Shown: positions 1 through 8,299 of the stretch, in pieces
Layout of the letters: each line of letters opens with the position of its first letter
Numbering within the stretch: position 1 is the first letter of the stretch
Origin: JACQAP01 sp035548375
GTDB taxonomy: Bacteria; Pseudomonadota; Gammaproteobacteria; Burkholderiales; JACQAP01
Direction: 5' to 3'
DNA length: 64,000 nt
Assembly: GCA_035548375.1 (NCBI GenBank)
Contig: DASZTG010000049.1
Coordinates: 1-64,000, forward strand
Translations under genes and position numbers: made by a program
Notes under the pieces: model-generated
Database searches by the model: none
What the model saw: only the letters and a program-made list of their open reading frames with translations
Told to the model about the DNA's origin: nothing

Positions 1-2
1 CC

Positions 3-1454
3 GTGTTTCTTCCCGACGGCGCCACGCTCCAGCGCACCGACAAGGTCGTCACGGAAGTGCTCAAGGCCATCAACTCCAACCACGCAAACGAATACGCGAT
101 CGCGTTCACGGGGCTGGACTTCCTCGGCGGCGGCTATCGCAACAACGCCGCGACCATCTTCGTGACGCAACGCCACTGGGATGAACGTCCCGGCGTGGGC
201 ACGCAGCAGCTCCTCGGCGACTATTTCATGAAGACCGCCGGCATCAAGGAAGGGTTGATCCTGGGGTTCGCGCCGCCGCCGATATTCGGCCTCGGCAACG
301 CCGGCGGCTTCGAGTTCTACATCCAGAATCGCGGCGAAGGCGGGCCGCAACGCCTTGCCGCGGAGATGGGCAAGTTCCTGGAGGCGACGAAAAAAGACCC
401 TCGGTTCGCGTACGTGCAGACGCTGTGGCGCTCCGGCGTGCCGCAACTGCATGTCGACGTCGACCGCGAAAAAGCGAAGGCCCTGGGCGTGCCCATCAAC
501 GAAGTGTTCGACACGCTGTCGGCGACCCTCGGCTCCTACTACGTCAACGACTTCAACAAATTCGGCCGCACCTGGCAGGTGCTGATGTCGGCCGAGCCTG
601 GCTACCGCAACAAGCCCGATTCCGTGGGCGAGCTGTATGTGCGCTCCGACAAAGGGGCGATGGTGCCCGTCAAGGCGCTGGCGAAGGTCTCCTACTCGTC
701 CGGCCCCGATTCGCTCGACCGCTTCAACAACCTGCCGGCGGTGAAGATCCTCGGAAGCGGCACGCACGGCATCTCGTCGGGACAGGCGATCGAGATGGTC
801 GAGGAGATCGCCAACAAGGTGCTGCCTCCCGACTTCAGCTACGACTGGGGCGGTGCATCCTTCCAGGAAAAGAAATCCAGCGGAACGTCGACGCTGGCGC
901 TCGGCCTCGCGGCGATCATGGTGTTCCTGATCCTGGCCGCGCAATACGAAAGATGGTCGCTGCCGCTTTCCGTGATGCTGGTCCTGCCATTCGGCACCTT
1001 CGGCGCCCTGGCGGCGGTATGGGTGCGCAATCTAACGAACGACGTTTACTTCCAGATCGGCCTAGTGACCCTGCTGGGCCTTGCGGCGAAGAACGGCATC
1101 CTGATCGTGGAATACGCGCTGCTGAAGAACCAGGAAGGACTGTCGCCATCGGCCGCCGCAGTGGAAGCCGCGCGGTTGCGCTTCCGGCCGATCCTGATGA
1201 CTTCGCTGGCGTTCATCCTCGGTGTCGTCCCGCTCGCGTTTTCGACCGGCGCCGGCGCCGGCGCGCGTACTGCGGTGGGCACGGGCGTCATGGGCGGAAT
1301 GCTGGCAGCGACGTTCCTGGCGATTTTCTTCGTGCCGATGTTTTTCAAGCTCATCACCGACCGGCACCTGACCGAGAAACGGTCCACGGCCCAGATTCGC
1401 GCGGAGATCGAGCAGCACAAAGCACAGATGGAACGCGAAGGAGAAAAACCATGA
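3..1454 (+). CDS. RND multidrug efflux permease, C-terminal part (HAE1/AcrB-like)
   Basis: This is the last 483 codons of an inner-membrane proton-driven drug exporter; the reading frame is open at the window edge, so roughly the first half of the protein lies outside. The porter domain comes first (to about residue 290), followed by the last transmembrane bundle from about residue 298 to 455. The segment LAAKNGILIVEYA near residue 360 holds the transmembrane lysine used for proton relay in this family. The stop codon overlaps the ATG of the outer-membrane channel gene (ATGA), so both are translated from one operon and should form a tripartite pump; the membrane-fusion gene is presumably further upstream. 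Confidence 0.93.
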   Translation: MFLPDGATLQRTDKVVTEVLKAINSNHANEYAIAFTGLDFLGGGYRNNAATIFVTQRHWDERPGVGTQQLLGDYFMKTAGIKEGLILGFAPPPIFGLGNAGGFEFYIQNRGEGGPQRLAAEMGKFLEATKKDPRFAYVQTLWRSGVPQLHVDVDREKAKALGVPINEVFDTLSATLGSYYVNDFNKFGRTWQVLMSAEPGYRNKPDSVGELYVRSDKGAMVPVKALAKVSYSSGPDSLDRFNNLPAVKILGSGTHGISSGQAIEMVEEIANKVLPPDFSYDWGGASFQEKKSSGTSTLALGLAAIMVFLILAAQYERWSLPLSVMLVLPFGTFGALAAVWVRNLTNDVYFQIGLVTLLGLAAKNGILIVEYALLKNQEGLSPSAAAVEAARLRFRPILMTSLAFILGVVPLAFSTGAGAGARTAVGTGVMGGMLAATFLAIFFVPMFFKLITDRHLTEKRSTAQIRAEIEQHKAQMEREGEKP

Positions 1455-2890
1455 CGCGCCTGCGAATGCTCTGCGCTACGCTTGCGGCGGCGGCCATCGC
1501 GGGCTGCATGACGGTCGGGCCGGACTACAAGAGGCCGCAGACCGACTTGCCCGAGCAATGGCCAGGCGAAGTTGCATCTGAATCGATCTCAGCGATGTGG
1601 TGGAAGGGTTTCGGGGATCCGGTGCTCGACCGCATGATCGACGACGCGCTGGTACACAACCTCGACCTGCGCGTCGCGATTGCACGGGTGGACGAGGCGC
1701 GTGCCGAACTCGGCATCGCTCGCGCGGATCAGTACCCGGCGGTTACGGCAAATGCAAGCGCGTCACGCAACCGCGTCAGCCAGGAAAGCATCATCACGGT
1801 GCCGCCCGGCGTGAATCCGAAATACAACGATTACCAGGCAACCATCAACGCGTCCTGGGAAATCGATTTCTGGGGCAAGTACCGGCGGGCGACCGAAGCC
1901 GCGCGCGCGCAACTGCTGGGATCGCAATTCAACCGCGAGGCCGTGCGGCTTGCCCTGATCGCCGACGTCGCCAAGGGATACTTCAACCTGCGCTCGCTCG
2001 ATGCGCAGGCTGCGATCACGCAGCGCACGCTATCGACCCGATTGGCCTCGACCGCATTGCAGCGCAAGCGCTTCGATGCGGGCTACGCTTCCGAATTCGA
2101 ATTTCGCCAGGTCGAAGCAGATGCCGCGCAAGCACAAGCGTTGTTGCCGGACATCGAGCAGCGAGTCGCCGCCCAGGAAACTGCCCTTGCGGTGCTCATC
2201 GGTCGGAGCCCGCGTGAGCTCTTTTCCCAGCCGGTAGAACGCGGCGCCGCCATAGACGCAATCACCACGCCCCCCGCGGTGCCGGCGGGCCTGCCGTCCG
2301 AAATCCTGGAACGTCGTCCCGACCTGCGCCAGGCGGAACAGGCACTGATTGCCGCCAACGCCAGAATCGGACAAGCGAAGGCTGCGTACTATCCGTCGAT
2401 TTCCCTGACTGGTTTCCTGGGTGGGGAAAGCACGACATTGACGGACCTGTTCAAGGCGCAATCGCGTTTCTGGCAAATCGGCGCCTCTGCCGCACAAACC
2501 GTTTTCGACGCCGGCAAGACGAAGTCGCAGGTTGCGGTTTCGGAGGCTCGCCAGCAACAGATGCTCGCGCAATACCAATCGGCAATCCAGAACGCCTTCA
2601 AGGATGCACTGGATGCGCTCGTCACGCAGCGCAAGGCGCGCGAAATCGCGGACGCGGAACGGCTGCGCATAGAGGCATTGCAAAGCTCCATGAAACTCGC
2701 GCAACTGCGTTACGACAACGGAATTTCCAGCCTGCTCGACGTACTCGATGCCGAGCGGTCACTGCTCTTTGCCCAGTTGAATCGCGTGGAGGCGCAACGC
2801 GCACAACTGTCCGCGACCGCGGACCTGTTCAAGGCACTGGGCGGAGGGTGGGACGGCGAGGTGGAATCCGACAAGGCCGCGAAAAACTAG
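1451..2890 (+). CDS. RND efflux outer-membrane channel lipoprotein (NodT/OprM family)
   Basis: A 479-aa outer-membrane factor that completes the RND pump encoded just upstream. The N-terminus has a lipoprotein signal with lipobox IAGC and Cys19 as the lipidated residue, followed by the family hallmark VGPDYKRP. Two repeated OEP coiled-coil/beta halves follow, with LPSEILERRPDLRQAE near residue 280 and IGQAKAAYYPSISLTG near 305, both typical of the family. Length matches OprM-type proteins. The start overlaps the permease stop by 4 bp. A strong terminator follows the stop codon, so this is the end of the operon. Confidence 0.94.
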   Translation: MTRLRMLCATLAAAAIAGCMTVGPDYKRPQTDLPEQWPGEVASESISAMWWKGFGDPVLDRMIDDALVHNLDLRVAIARVDEARAELGIARADQYPAVTANASASRNRVSQESIITVPPGVNPKYNDYQATINASWEIDFWGKYRRATEAARAQLLGSQFNREAVRLALIADVAKGYFNLRSLDAQAAITQRTLSTRLASTALQRKRFDAGYASEFEFRQVEADAAQAQALLPDIEQRVAAQETALAVLIGRSPRELFSQPVERGAAIDAITTPPAVPAGLPSEILERRPDLRQAEQALIAANARIGQAKAAYYPSISLTGFLGGESTTLTDLFKAQSRFWQIGASAAQTVFDAGKTKSQVAVSEARQQQMLAQYQSAIQNAFKDALDALVTQRKAREIADAERLRIEALQSSMKLAQLRYDNGISSLLDVLDAERSLLFAQLNRVEAQRAQLSATADLFKALGGGWDGEVESDKAAKN

Positions 2891-2923
2891 TTGGGGTTGG
2901 GGGCAGTCGGAGAAAGCAATCAG

Positions 2924-2948
2924 GCGGCGCCGCGGCGCCGCTTTTTTT
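2924..2948 (+). terminator. Intrinsic terminator of the RND efflux operon
   Basis: A perfect GC-only palindrome (GCGGCGC, loop CGCG, GCGCCGC) is followed directly by seven T. It lies 33 bp after the stop of the outer-membrane channel gene. Confidence 0.85.
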
Positions 2949-3307
2949 GCCCATTTTGGGCACCCAATTCCGACTCGATTCCGACGTCGAGACGTTATTC
3001 CTTCCAAGCAAACGAATGAGGCAGTTCGCAGTGAGAATGTGCCGGAAGTCTCGCCATAGCCCGTGAACTGCCGCCCCGAACCCGGTTATGGGCGGGATTC
3101 GCCAGCGGGGCGCCACAGACCAGCAGAGCGCTACGGCAGCGATGGAAATGATTGCCGTCTCAGCGCTGCGACATGCTGGTTGATCCGGACATGCTTCATC
3201 CAACCTGCACGATGGCCCGGTTCGCCGTGGCAACGTCATGATTTAACAAAAGAACGATGGCTTGCAAGCATGGCCTCGGTCGCGGTCTCCTTACAACACC
3301 TTGCGCT

Positions 3308-3322
3308 TGGCACAACTCATGC
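3308..3322 (+). promoter_or_regulatory. Sigma-54 (RpoN) promoter of the pilin gene
   Basis: The sequence TGGCACAACTCATGC matches the RpoN consensus TGGCAC-N5-TTGC with one change in the -12 half, and keeps the required GG-N10-GC spacing. The predicted transcript starts near 3334, about 30 bp before the pilin ATG. RpoN/PilR control of type IV pilin genes is well established. The rest of the 2949-3307 gap shows no gene. Confidence 0.75.
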
Positions 3323-3362
3323 GGAAACTATCCCGAATAACACTTGTAGCCGAGATTTTCCA

Positions 3363-3902
3363 ATGACTTGCTCAATGAATATACGCCGCCCGCAATTCGG
3401 ATTTACGTTGATCGAACTGATGATCGTGGTGGCGATCATTGGCATCCTGGCTGCGGTGGCATTGCCCGCCTATCAAAATTACACGGCGAGAGCCAAGATT
3501 TCAGAGGCCATTCTCGCGAGTGCTTCATGCCGAACAAGTGTGTCCGAAATCGCGCAATCGGAAAGCGTTTTGCCGCTTGCGGGACACTGGGGATGCGAAA
3601 CATCAAGCTCCGCGACCGGTGGGATTTCGCAGTATGTATCGACCATCAAGACGAATGACCTGGGCGCGATAAGAATAGAACTGCGGAATATCAACGCCAC
3701 GCTCAATGGCCAGGCAATAGTCTTGCGACCTTGGCCTGATACGGCGCGTTCGGGGCCTATTACCGGTGGCGGTCGAGTTGCCATTTGGGATTGTGGATCC
3801 GATCCCAACAATTCAGTCGATATTTCGGTTTTCGTTCCGGCATCATGCCGTGCCACCGCCACCCAGATCGGAGCCGTCTCAGGGTTCGCCAGTTCCAGCT
3901 AG
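3363..3902 (+). CDS. Type IVa major pilin-like prepilin
   Basis: A 179-aa prepilin. A short leader ends at Gly-Phe in PQFGFTLIELMIVVAIIGIL, the class III signal cut and N-methylated by PilD; the hydrophobic helix that follows anchors and assembles the pilus. The conserved Glu5 of the mature protein is present. Four cysteines in the globular part (CRTSVSE, WGCET, WDCGS, ASCRA) can form two disulfide loops, the last being the usual D-region. An alternative start lies four codons in (ATG at 3375); either leaves a short leader. No other pilus gene is adjacent. The sigma-54 promoter just upstream supports a PilA-type subunit regulated by PilSR. Confidence 0.9.
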   Translation: MTCSMNIRRPQFGFTLIELMIVVAIIGILAAVALPAYQNYTARAKISEAILASASCRTSVSEIAQSESVLPLAGHWGCETSSSATGGISQYVSTIKTNDLGAIRIELRNINATLNGQAIVLRPWPDTARSGPITGGGRVAIWDCGSDPNNSVDISVFVPASCRATATQIGAVSGFASSS

Positions 3903-4032
3903 GTAACTGTTCCCTGGCATCCACTTGCGTATACAGTGCCGATGCGCGTGCGCGAAAGCTGTCGGTCATAGCACTCGTCGAAGACAATCAACCTGCGCGC
4001 AAATTCTAAGGCGCGGCGGTATCTCACTGCGG

Positions 4033-4335
4033 TTAGAAATCTCGCGCACAATTCCAGCAAACCTGGAAATTGCCGGGATTTTCCTCGCCGCAATGCGGGC
4101 AAAATGCCCTGCGACAATCGACGGGGCGCTCGATGCTCTGAATCAGCGCTCGCGCTTTTTCCGTGTCCCGTTCATCCATGACCCACACCTCAGGCCATGC
4201 ATGGTGAATTGGAATTTCGCCCATCAGGCTTTGGGCGTTTTCGTTGAATACCCTGGCGTCGATCCCTTCGCGCTCGAGCAAACCGCGCAAAAGATGGGCA
4301 TCCGGCAGCGTCGGTACCGAGCAGATCTTGCGCAT
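4033..4335 (-). CDS. DUF2007-type protein with C-terminal zinc ribbon
   Basis: A 100-aa cytosolic protein. The first 65 residues resemble the DUF2007 'putative signal transducing' fold (LPDAHLLRGLLEREGI near the N-terminus, then WPEVWVMDERDTEKARAL). The C-terminus is a small zinc ribbon with two CxxC pairs, C79/C82 and C93/C96. The family function is unknown. It lies 61 bp downstream of the radical SAM gene on the same strand and could be co-transcribed with it. Confidence 0.8.
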   Translation of the reverse strand: MRKICSVPTLPDAHLLRGLLEREGIDARVFNENAQSLMGEIPIHHAWPEVWVMDERDTEKARALIQSIERPVDCRRAFCPHCGEENPGNFQVCWNCARDF

Positions 4336-4396
4336 TGCCTAGATCGTTCGAAGTCCCGGCGTCAGCATCTCGCGTCGAATAGCGCCGCGCCCGCGC

Positions 4397-5488
4397 TCAA
4401 AAAAGATCCAGCTGCCCGTCGGTTCGCGGTGGTCTGAACTGGCTGGAATCGAATATACGCTTGTGCGCGTTGAGCCCGAGCCTGTTGCAGGCCTTCTCGA
4501 AACGTAGTCGTAGCAACTCGGCAAATTCCCCGCTCCCACGCATGCGACTGCCGAATTCCGGATCATTTTCCCGCCCTTCCCGCATCTGCTTCACACGGCT
4601 CATGACATGTTCCGCCTTGAGTGGATAGTGATGCATCAGCCAGTCCTTGAAAAGATCCTTGACCTCATAAGGCAGCCGCATGAGTACATAGCCGGCCGAT
4701 ATCGCTCCCGCCTCGCGACCGGCCTCCAGAATGGCCTCGGTGTCCGAATCGGTGAGGAACGGGACAATCGGCGCGACCATGACACCGACAGGAACCCCGG
4801 CGGCAGCCAGCGTGCGGATGGCTTCTATCCGTCGCATTGGTGCCGATGCCCTGGGCTCCATACGTCGAGCAAGATCATGGTCGAGGGTCGTCACCGACAC
4901 AAAGACCGAGACCAATCCCTTCGCAGCCATCGGCGACAGGATATCGAGGTCGCGCTCGACCAGTGCGTTTTTCGTGATGATCCCGATCGGGTGGTTGCAT
5001 GCCGCGACCACCTCCAGGATCGACCGGGTAATTTTCCAGTCTCGCTCGCACGGCTGGTACGGATCGGTATTCGCACCGATGGTGATCGTGCTGCAGACGT
5101 AGGACGGCTTCGATAGCTCCGCGCGCAATCGCTCTGCGGCATTGACCTTGGCGAACAACCGCGTCTCGAAGTCGATGCCGGGCGAAAGATTCAGATAGGC
5201 GTGCGATGGACGCGCGTAGCAGTAAATGCAGCCGTGCTCGCAGCCTCGATAGGGATTGATGCTGAGCGTGAACGGGATATCCGGCGAGTCGTTCCTGGAA
5301 ATTATGGTCTTGACGCGCTCCGCCGTAACGATGGTGCGTGGCCTGCCCGGCTCGTCTCCAATCTCGACATCCCATCCATCGTCAAACGATTCGCGAGAGC
5401 TTTTCTCGAAGCGCCCTTCGGGATTGAGAGTCGCGCCACGGCCCTTGTGCGCCGAGCCGTAATCGCCAGTGACGGATTTGAGAGGCAT
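4397..5488 (-). CDS. PA0069-family radical SAM protein (spore photoproduct lyase-like)
   Basis: A 363-aa radical SAM enzyme. The iron-sulfur motif CEHGCIYC (C83, C87, C90) is intact and is followed by YARPSHAYLNLSPGIDFE, typical of the PA0069/Rv2578c group. SplB repairs UV photoproducts in spores, but the activity of this group is not established. The start at 5488 lies only 1 bp from a LexA-like box that also covers the likely -10, so the transcript probably has no or a very short leader and no visible Shine-Dalgarno sequence. The alpha/beta hydrolase gene ends 39 bp upstream on the same strand. Confidence 0.9.
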   Translation of the reverse strand: MPLKSVTGDYGSAHKGRGATLNPEGRFEKSSRESFDDGWDVEIGDEPGRPRTIVTAERVKTIISRNDSPDIPFTLSINPYRGCEHGCIYCYARPSHAYLNLSPGIDFETRLFAKVNAAERLRAELSKPSYVCSTITIGANTDPYQPCERDWKITRSILEVVAACNHPIGIITKNALVERDLDILSPMAAKGLVSVFVSVTTLDHDLARRMEPRASAPMRRIEAIRTLAAAGVPVGVMVAPIVPFLTDSDTEAILEAGREAGAISAGYVLMRLPYEVKDLFKDWLMHHYPLKAEHVMSRVKQMREGRENDPEFGSRMRGSGEFAELLRLRFEKACNRLGLNAHKRIFDSSQFRPPRTDGQLDLF

Positions 5489-5507
5489 ACTGTAATTATA
5501 TCCAGTA
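5488..5507 (-). promoter_or_regulatory. LexA-like SOS box overlapping the radical SAM promoter
   Basis: TACTGTAATTATATCCAGTA contains CTG-N10-CAG with an AT-rich core and palindromic TACTG/CAGTA ends, close to the proteobacterial LexA consensus. Read on the minus strand it includes TATACT and TATAAT, either of which could be the -10. Repressor binding here would block transcription of the radical SAM gene. Confidence 0.65.
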
Positions 5508-5527
5508 TACCGGATTCCGGGGACTCG

Positions 5528-6391
5528 CTACCCGGAAAGCCCCATCATCCTGATGGCCGCCTTGCACAGCCCGGTGTCGGCGTTCGCGAACGAATTCAGG
5601 ATCGTGAAATGATTGTCTTCCGGGCAGGCAATGTCCTGCGCAATGACGCCGGCCCACCGGCTTGCAAGCAGGGCATGCTGTTCCTTGAATCCGCCAAGTT
5701 CGCGGCCACCCACCGCAACATAGACCGGCGCCTTGGTGGCGGGTGGCATCAACCCGGGACTGACCTTCAAGGCATCTGATTCACTCAGGCGCAGATCGGC
5801 GTTGATCGAGGGCGTGAGAGAGATGGGAACCAGATCGTATATTCCGCTGATGGCGAGGCCCCCTTGCATGACCTTCTCCGGCAATCCGCGCGAATACCTT
5901 GGCCACTGCGCGGCCATGCACATGGCGGTCAGGTGTCCTCCGGCGGAATGTCCCGCGACAAAAATCCGGTTCCGCGGCGCCCCCACTTCGGCGGCATTGC
6001 GATAAAGCCAGGCGCCGGCCTTCAGACATTGCAGCACGATGTCTTCCACTTTTACTGCCGGGCACAGTGAATAGTTGATGGCCGCCACGGCGGCACCGGC
6101 GTTCACGAAAGGCGCTGCAACGAACGAATGCTGCTTCTTGTCCAGGGACCGCCAGTAGCCCCCATGGATGAACATGAGCAGCGCCTTGGCTTCCCCGCGC
6201 GGCCGGAAAATGTCCATGGTTTCCATGCGATCGTCGCCGTACGGGACGTCGACTTCGACGTCCAGGCTGCGACGGGCTTCCTCCGAGCGGGTCGCCCAGC
6301 TGTCGAAGTGCGATTGAAACTCCGGCACCGCCGCCCGGTTATTGAACATCGATTCGTAGTAAGCGGCGTCTTTGAACATTCGCAACTCCAC
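5528..6391 (-). CDS. Alpha/beta hydrolase, arylformamidase/esterase-like
   Basis: A 287-aa serine hydrolase. It has the oxyanion-hole motif HGGYW (residues 76-80), the nucleophile elbow GHSAGG (Ser149) and a C-terminal catalytic His in PEDNHFTIL. The N-terminal MFKDAAYYESMFNNRAAVP resembles kynurenine formamidase-like hydrolases; a tryptophan-pathway role is not supported by the neighbours. The true start may be four codons in, at MFKDAAYY. It is upstream of the radical SAM gene, which has its own promoter. Confidence 0.85.
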   Translation of the reverse strand: MELRMFKDAAYYESMFNNRAAVPEFQSHFDSWATRSEEARRSLDVEVDVPYGDDRMETMDIFRPRGEAKALLMFIHGGYWRSLDKKQHSFVAAPFVNAGAAVAAINYSLCPAVKVEDIVLQCLKAGAWLYRNAAEVGAPRNRIFVAGHSAGGHLTAMCMAAQWPRYSRGLPEKVMQGGLAISGIYDLVPISLTPSINADLRLSESDALKVSPGLMPPATKAPVYVAVGGRELGGFKEQHALLASRWAGVIAQDIACPEDNHFTILNSFANADTGLCKAAIRMMGLSG

Positions 6392-6649
6392 CTTTACAGC
6401 TTTGGTTTTAAGGACTTAAGCGCACGCCCAAGCGCCCGGGCGAACATCATGAGATGGGAGAATCTTGCAGGAAACGGCCGCAGATGCAAGGTATTGGAAG
6501 CTGTTTTTCCGGCAAAACTTTTATTGCTTTGCGGGAAACATATTCACGTCCTTCCTAATCAAAGGCTTTGAATAATCCAGTCGATCCGCGCCCGGGGGAC
6601 GGCCGCACCGGAATATTCCGTTACCCATAAATACTTATTGGAGATTGCC

Positions 6650-7279
6650 ATGCATCTAGCCAAACCCTGGAAGTCGCTGCTTGCCGCGACTATCGCCCTC
6701 AGCCCGGTGATCGCGTCCGCCGATTCGACCAGCCAGATGTTCGCTCCCGACCGTGTCGGCAAGTGGTACCTGGGCGGCGGTCTGGGCGGTTTCTGGGAAG
6801 AATCCAATTCGAATTTGAGCAACCAGTCCGGGCAATTCGGCGGCTTTTTCAGCGCCGGCTACCGATTGCATCCGAATGTCGCCGTCGAGATCGACGCGCT
6901 GTCGTCCTACCAGAGGGTTGACCGGCCGGCCGGCGTAACTGATGGGGACGGACGCTCGCGCCTGACCACCACCGGCGGGGGCGGTGTAGTGAAATTGATC
7001 CTGCCGATCGACAGGCTGGAACTCTACGTCGGCGGCGGCGCCGGTGCATATCGCACGGATTTGCGCGTCAAGGACAATCCCTTCAAGTCCGAGGAAGACG
7101 ACACGAGTTTCGGCTACCAGGGGCTGGCGGGCGGCGACTACTTCATCAGCCGCAATTTGTCGGTCGGCCTGGAATATCGCAAGTTCAAGACCAAGGCGGA
7201 CCTCGATCCATCCGTTCCCGGCGGCAAGATCGATGCCGGCGGCGATTTCGTCTTCGCCACGGTGCGCGGGCACTTCTGA
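6650..7279 (+). CDS. Outer-membrane beta-barrel protein (OmpA/OmpW-like porin fold)
   Basis: A 209-aa protein with a signal peptide ending at ASA, followed by alternating amphipathic strands rich in Gly and aromatic residues and ending in Phe (ATVRGHF), the usual outer-membrane barrel C-terminal signal. Strand motifs such as YLGGGLGGFWEE, GFFSAGYRLHPNVAVEID and LSVGLEYRKFK fit an eight-stranded barrel. The start is the ATG at 6650, preceded by GGAG. Function unknown. The 258-bp upstream gap (6392-6649) presumably holds its promoter; nothing else is seen there. Confidence 0.82.
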   Translation: MHLAKPWKSLLAATIALSPVIASADSTSQMFAPDRVGKWYLGGGLGGFWEESNSNLSNQSGQFGGFFSAGYRLHPNVAVEIDALSSYQRVDRPAGVTDGDGRSRLTTTGGGGVVKLILPIDRLELYVGGGAGAYRTDLRVKDNPFKSEEDDTSFGYQGLAGGDYFISRNLSVGLEYRKFKTKADLDPSVPGGKIDAGGDFVFATVRGHF

Positions 7280-7307
7280 AGTCCGATTGATCCGGACTCC
7301 CTCATGC

Positions 7308-7336
7308 ATCGGGGCCTGTGGGCCCCGATTTCGTTT
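7308..7336 (+). terminator. Intrinsic terminator after the outer-membrane protein gene
   Basis: The arms ATCGGGGCC and GGCCCCGAT enclose a 4-nt loop and are followed by a T-rich tail (TTCGTTTC). Confidence 0.75.
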
Positions 7337-7415
7337 CAGACACGTCATCGGAACATAGTCGTCGACCCGCAGCCGATTTTTGGTAGCCTTGCGTTTTTCA
7401 TTGACACGCAAGCCC

Positions 7416-8288
7416 ATGACGCAAGGATTCGTCCACCCCGAATTCCTGGTTGAAACCGGATGGCTGGCAGAGCATCTGGAAGACCCCGGCGTGCGCGTGT
7501 TCGATTGCACCACCCATCTGCCGCCGCTGCCGGACAACAGCTATTACACCGTCAAGCCGGGAATCGAAGACTTCCTGGCTGCGCATGTTCCCGGCTCGAC
7601 TTTCGTCGACATGGACTGCGACGTGGCGGACACGTCCGCGGCCGTGCACTTCATGCTGCCTTCGGCCGCAAAGTTCTCGGACTTCATGTCGGCATCGGGC
7701 GTAGATCGCGACACGCTCGTCGTCAGCTACTCGAGCGCCAACCACTGGTGGGCATCGCGCATGTGGTGGATGTTGCGGGTGTTCGGGCATGACCGCGCCG
7801 CTGTCCTCGACGGCGGATTCCAGAAATGGCGCGCCGAGGGGCGTCCGATCGAGACAGGCCCGGCGCGCAGCGTCGCGCCAAAAAAATTCCCGCAACTGCC
7901 GCCGCGCCGCGAAATGGTTGCGACAAAAGAAGACGTGCTCGGTGCGATAGGCTCTTCGGAAATCTGCACGATCAACGCGCTGCGACCCGAACAACACGCG
8001 GGAACCGGTGGCGTGTATTACGGCCGCCGCGGGCATGTTAAAGGAAGCATCAATGTCGCCGCGGTCGCCACGGTGGATGAAAACAACACCTACAAGAGCG
8101 CCGACGAATTGCGCCGACTGTTCGCGGAGCCGTTATCCCGGCAGGCGGTGATTGCGTATTGCGGCGGCGGGATTGCGGCAACCGCCGACGCATTGGTGCT
8201 GGCGATGCTGGGATACGAGAACGTCAGGGTGTACGACGCCTCGCTGTCCGAGTGGGCGAGCGATCCGGCCATGCCAATGGAAACCTAG
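7416..8288 (+). CDS. Sulfurtransferase with two rhodanese domains
   Basis: A 290-aa protein with a non-catalytic N-terminal rhodanese domain (residues about 8-150; VFDCTTHLP, HVPGSTFVDMD, VLDGGFQKWRAEGRP) and a catalytic C-terminal one with Cys249 in AYCGGGIAAT. Such enzymes move sulfur from thiosulfate or 3-mercaptopyruvate to a thiophilic acceptor; the active loop CGGGIAA does not decide the substrate. The start is the ATG at 7416. The epimerase gene begins 11 bp after its stop, so the two are probably one operon. Confidence 0.88.
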   Translation: MTQGFVHPEFLVETGWLAEHLEDPGVRVFDCTTHLPPLPDNSYYTVKPGIEDFLAAHVPGSTFVDMDCDVADTSAAVHFMLPSAAKFSDFMSASGVDRDTLVVSYSSANHWWASRMWWMLRVFGHDRAAVLDGGFQKWRAEGRPIETGPARSVAPKKFPQLPPRREMVATKEDVLGAIGSSEICTINALRPEQHAGTGGVYYGRRGHVKGSINVAAVATVDENNTYKSADELRRLFAEPLSRQAVIAYCGGGIAATADALVLAMLGYENVRVYDASLSEWASDPAMPMET

Positions 8289-8299
8289 AGGAGGCCTGC

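Noticed and set aside
425..2890. Long plus-strand frame reading through 425-1450 before the outer-membrane channel gene
   Set aside because: The first 340 codons are Arg/Ala-rich shadow translation of the RND permease in another frame; only the part from 1451 is a real gene.
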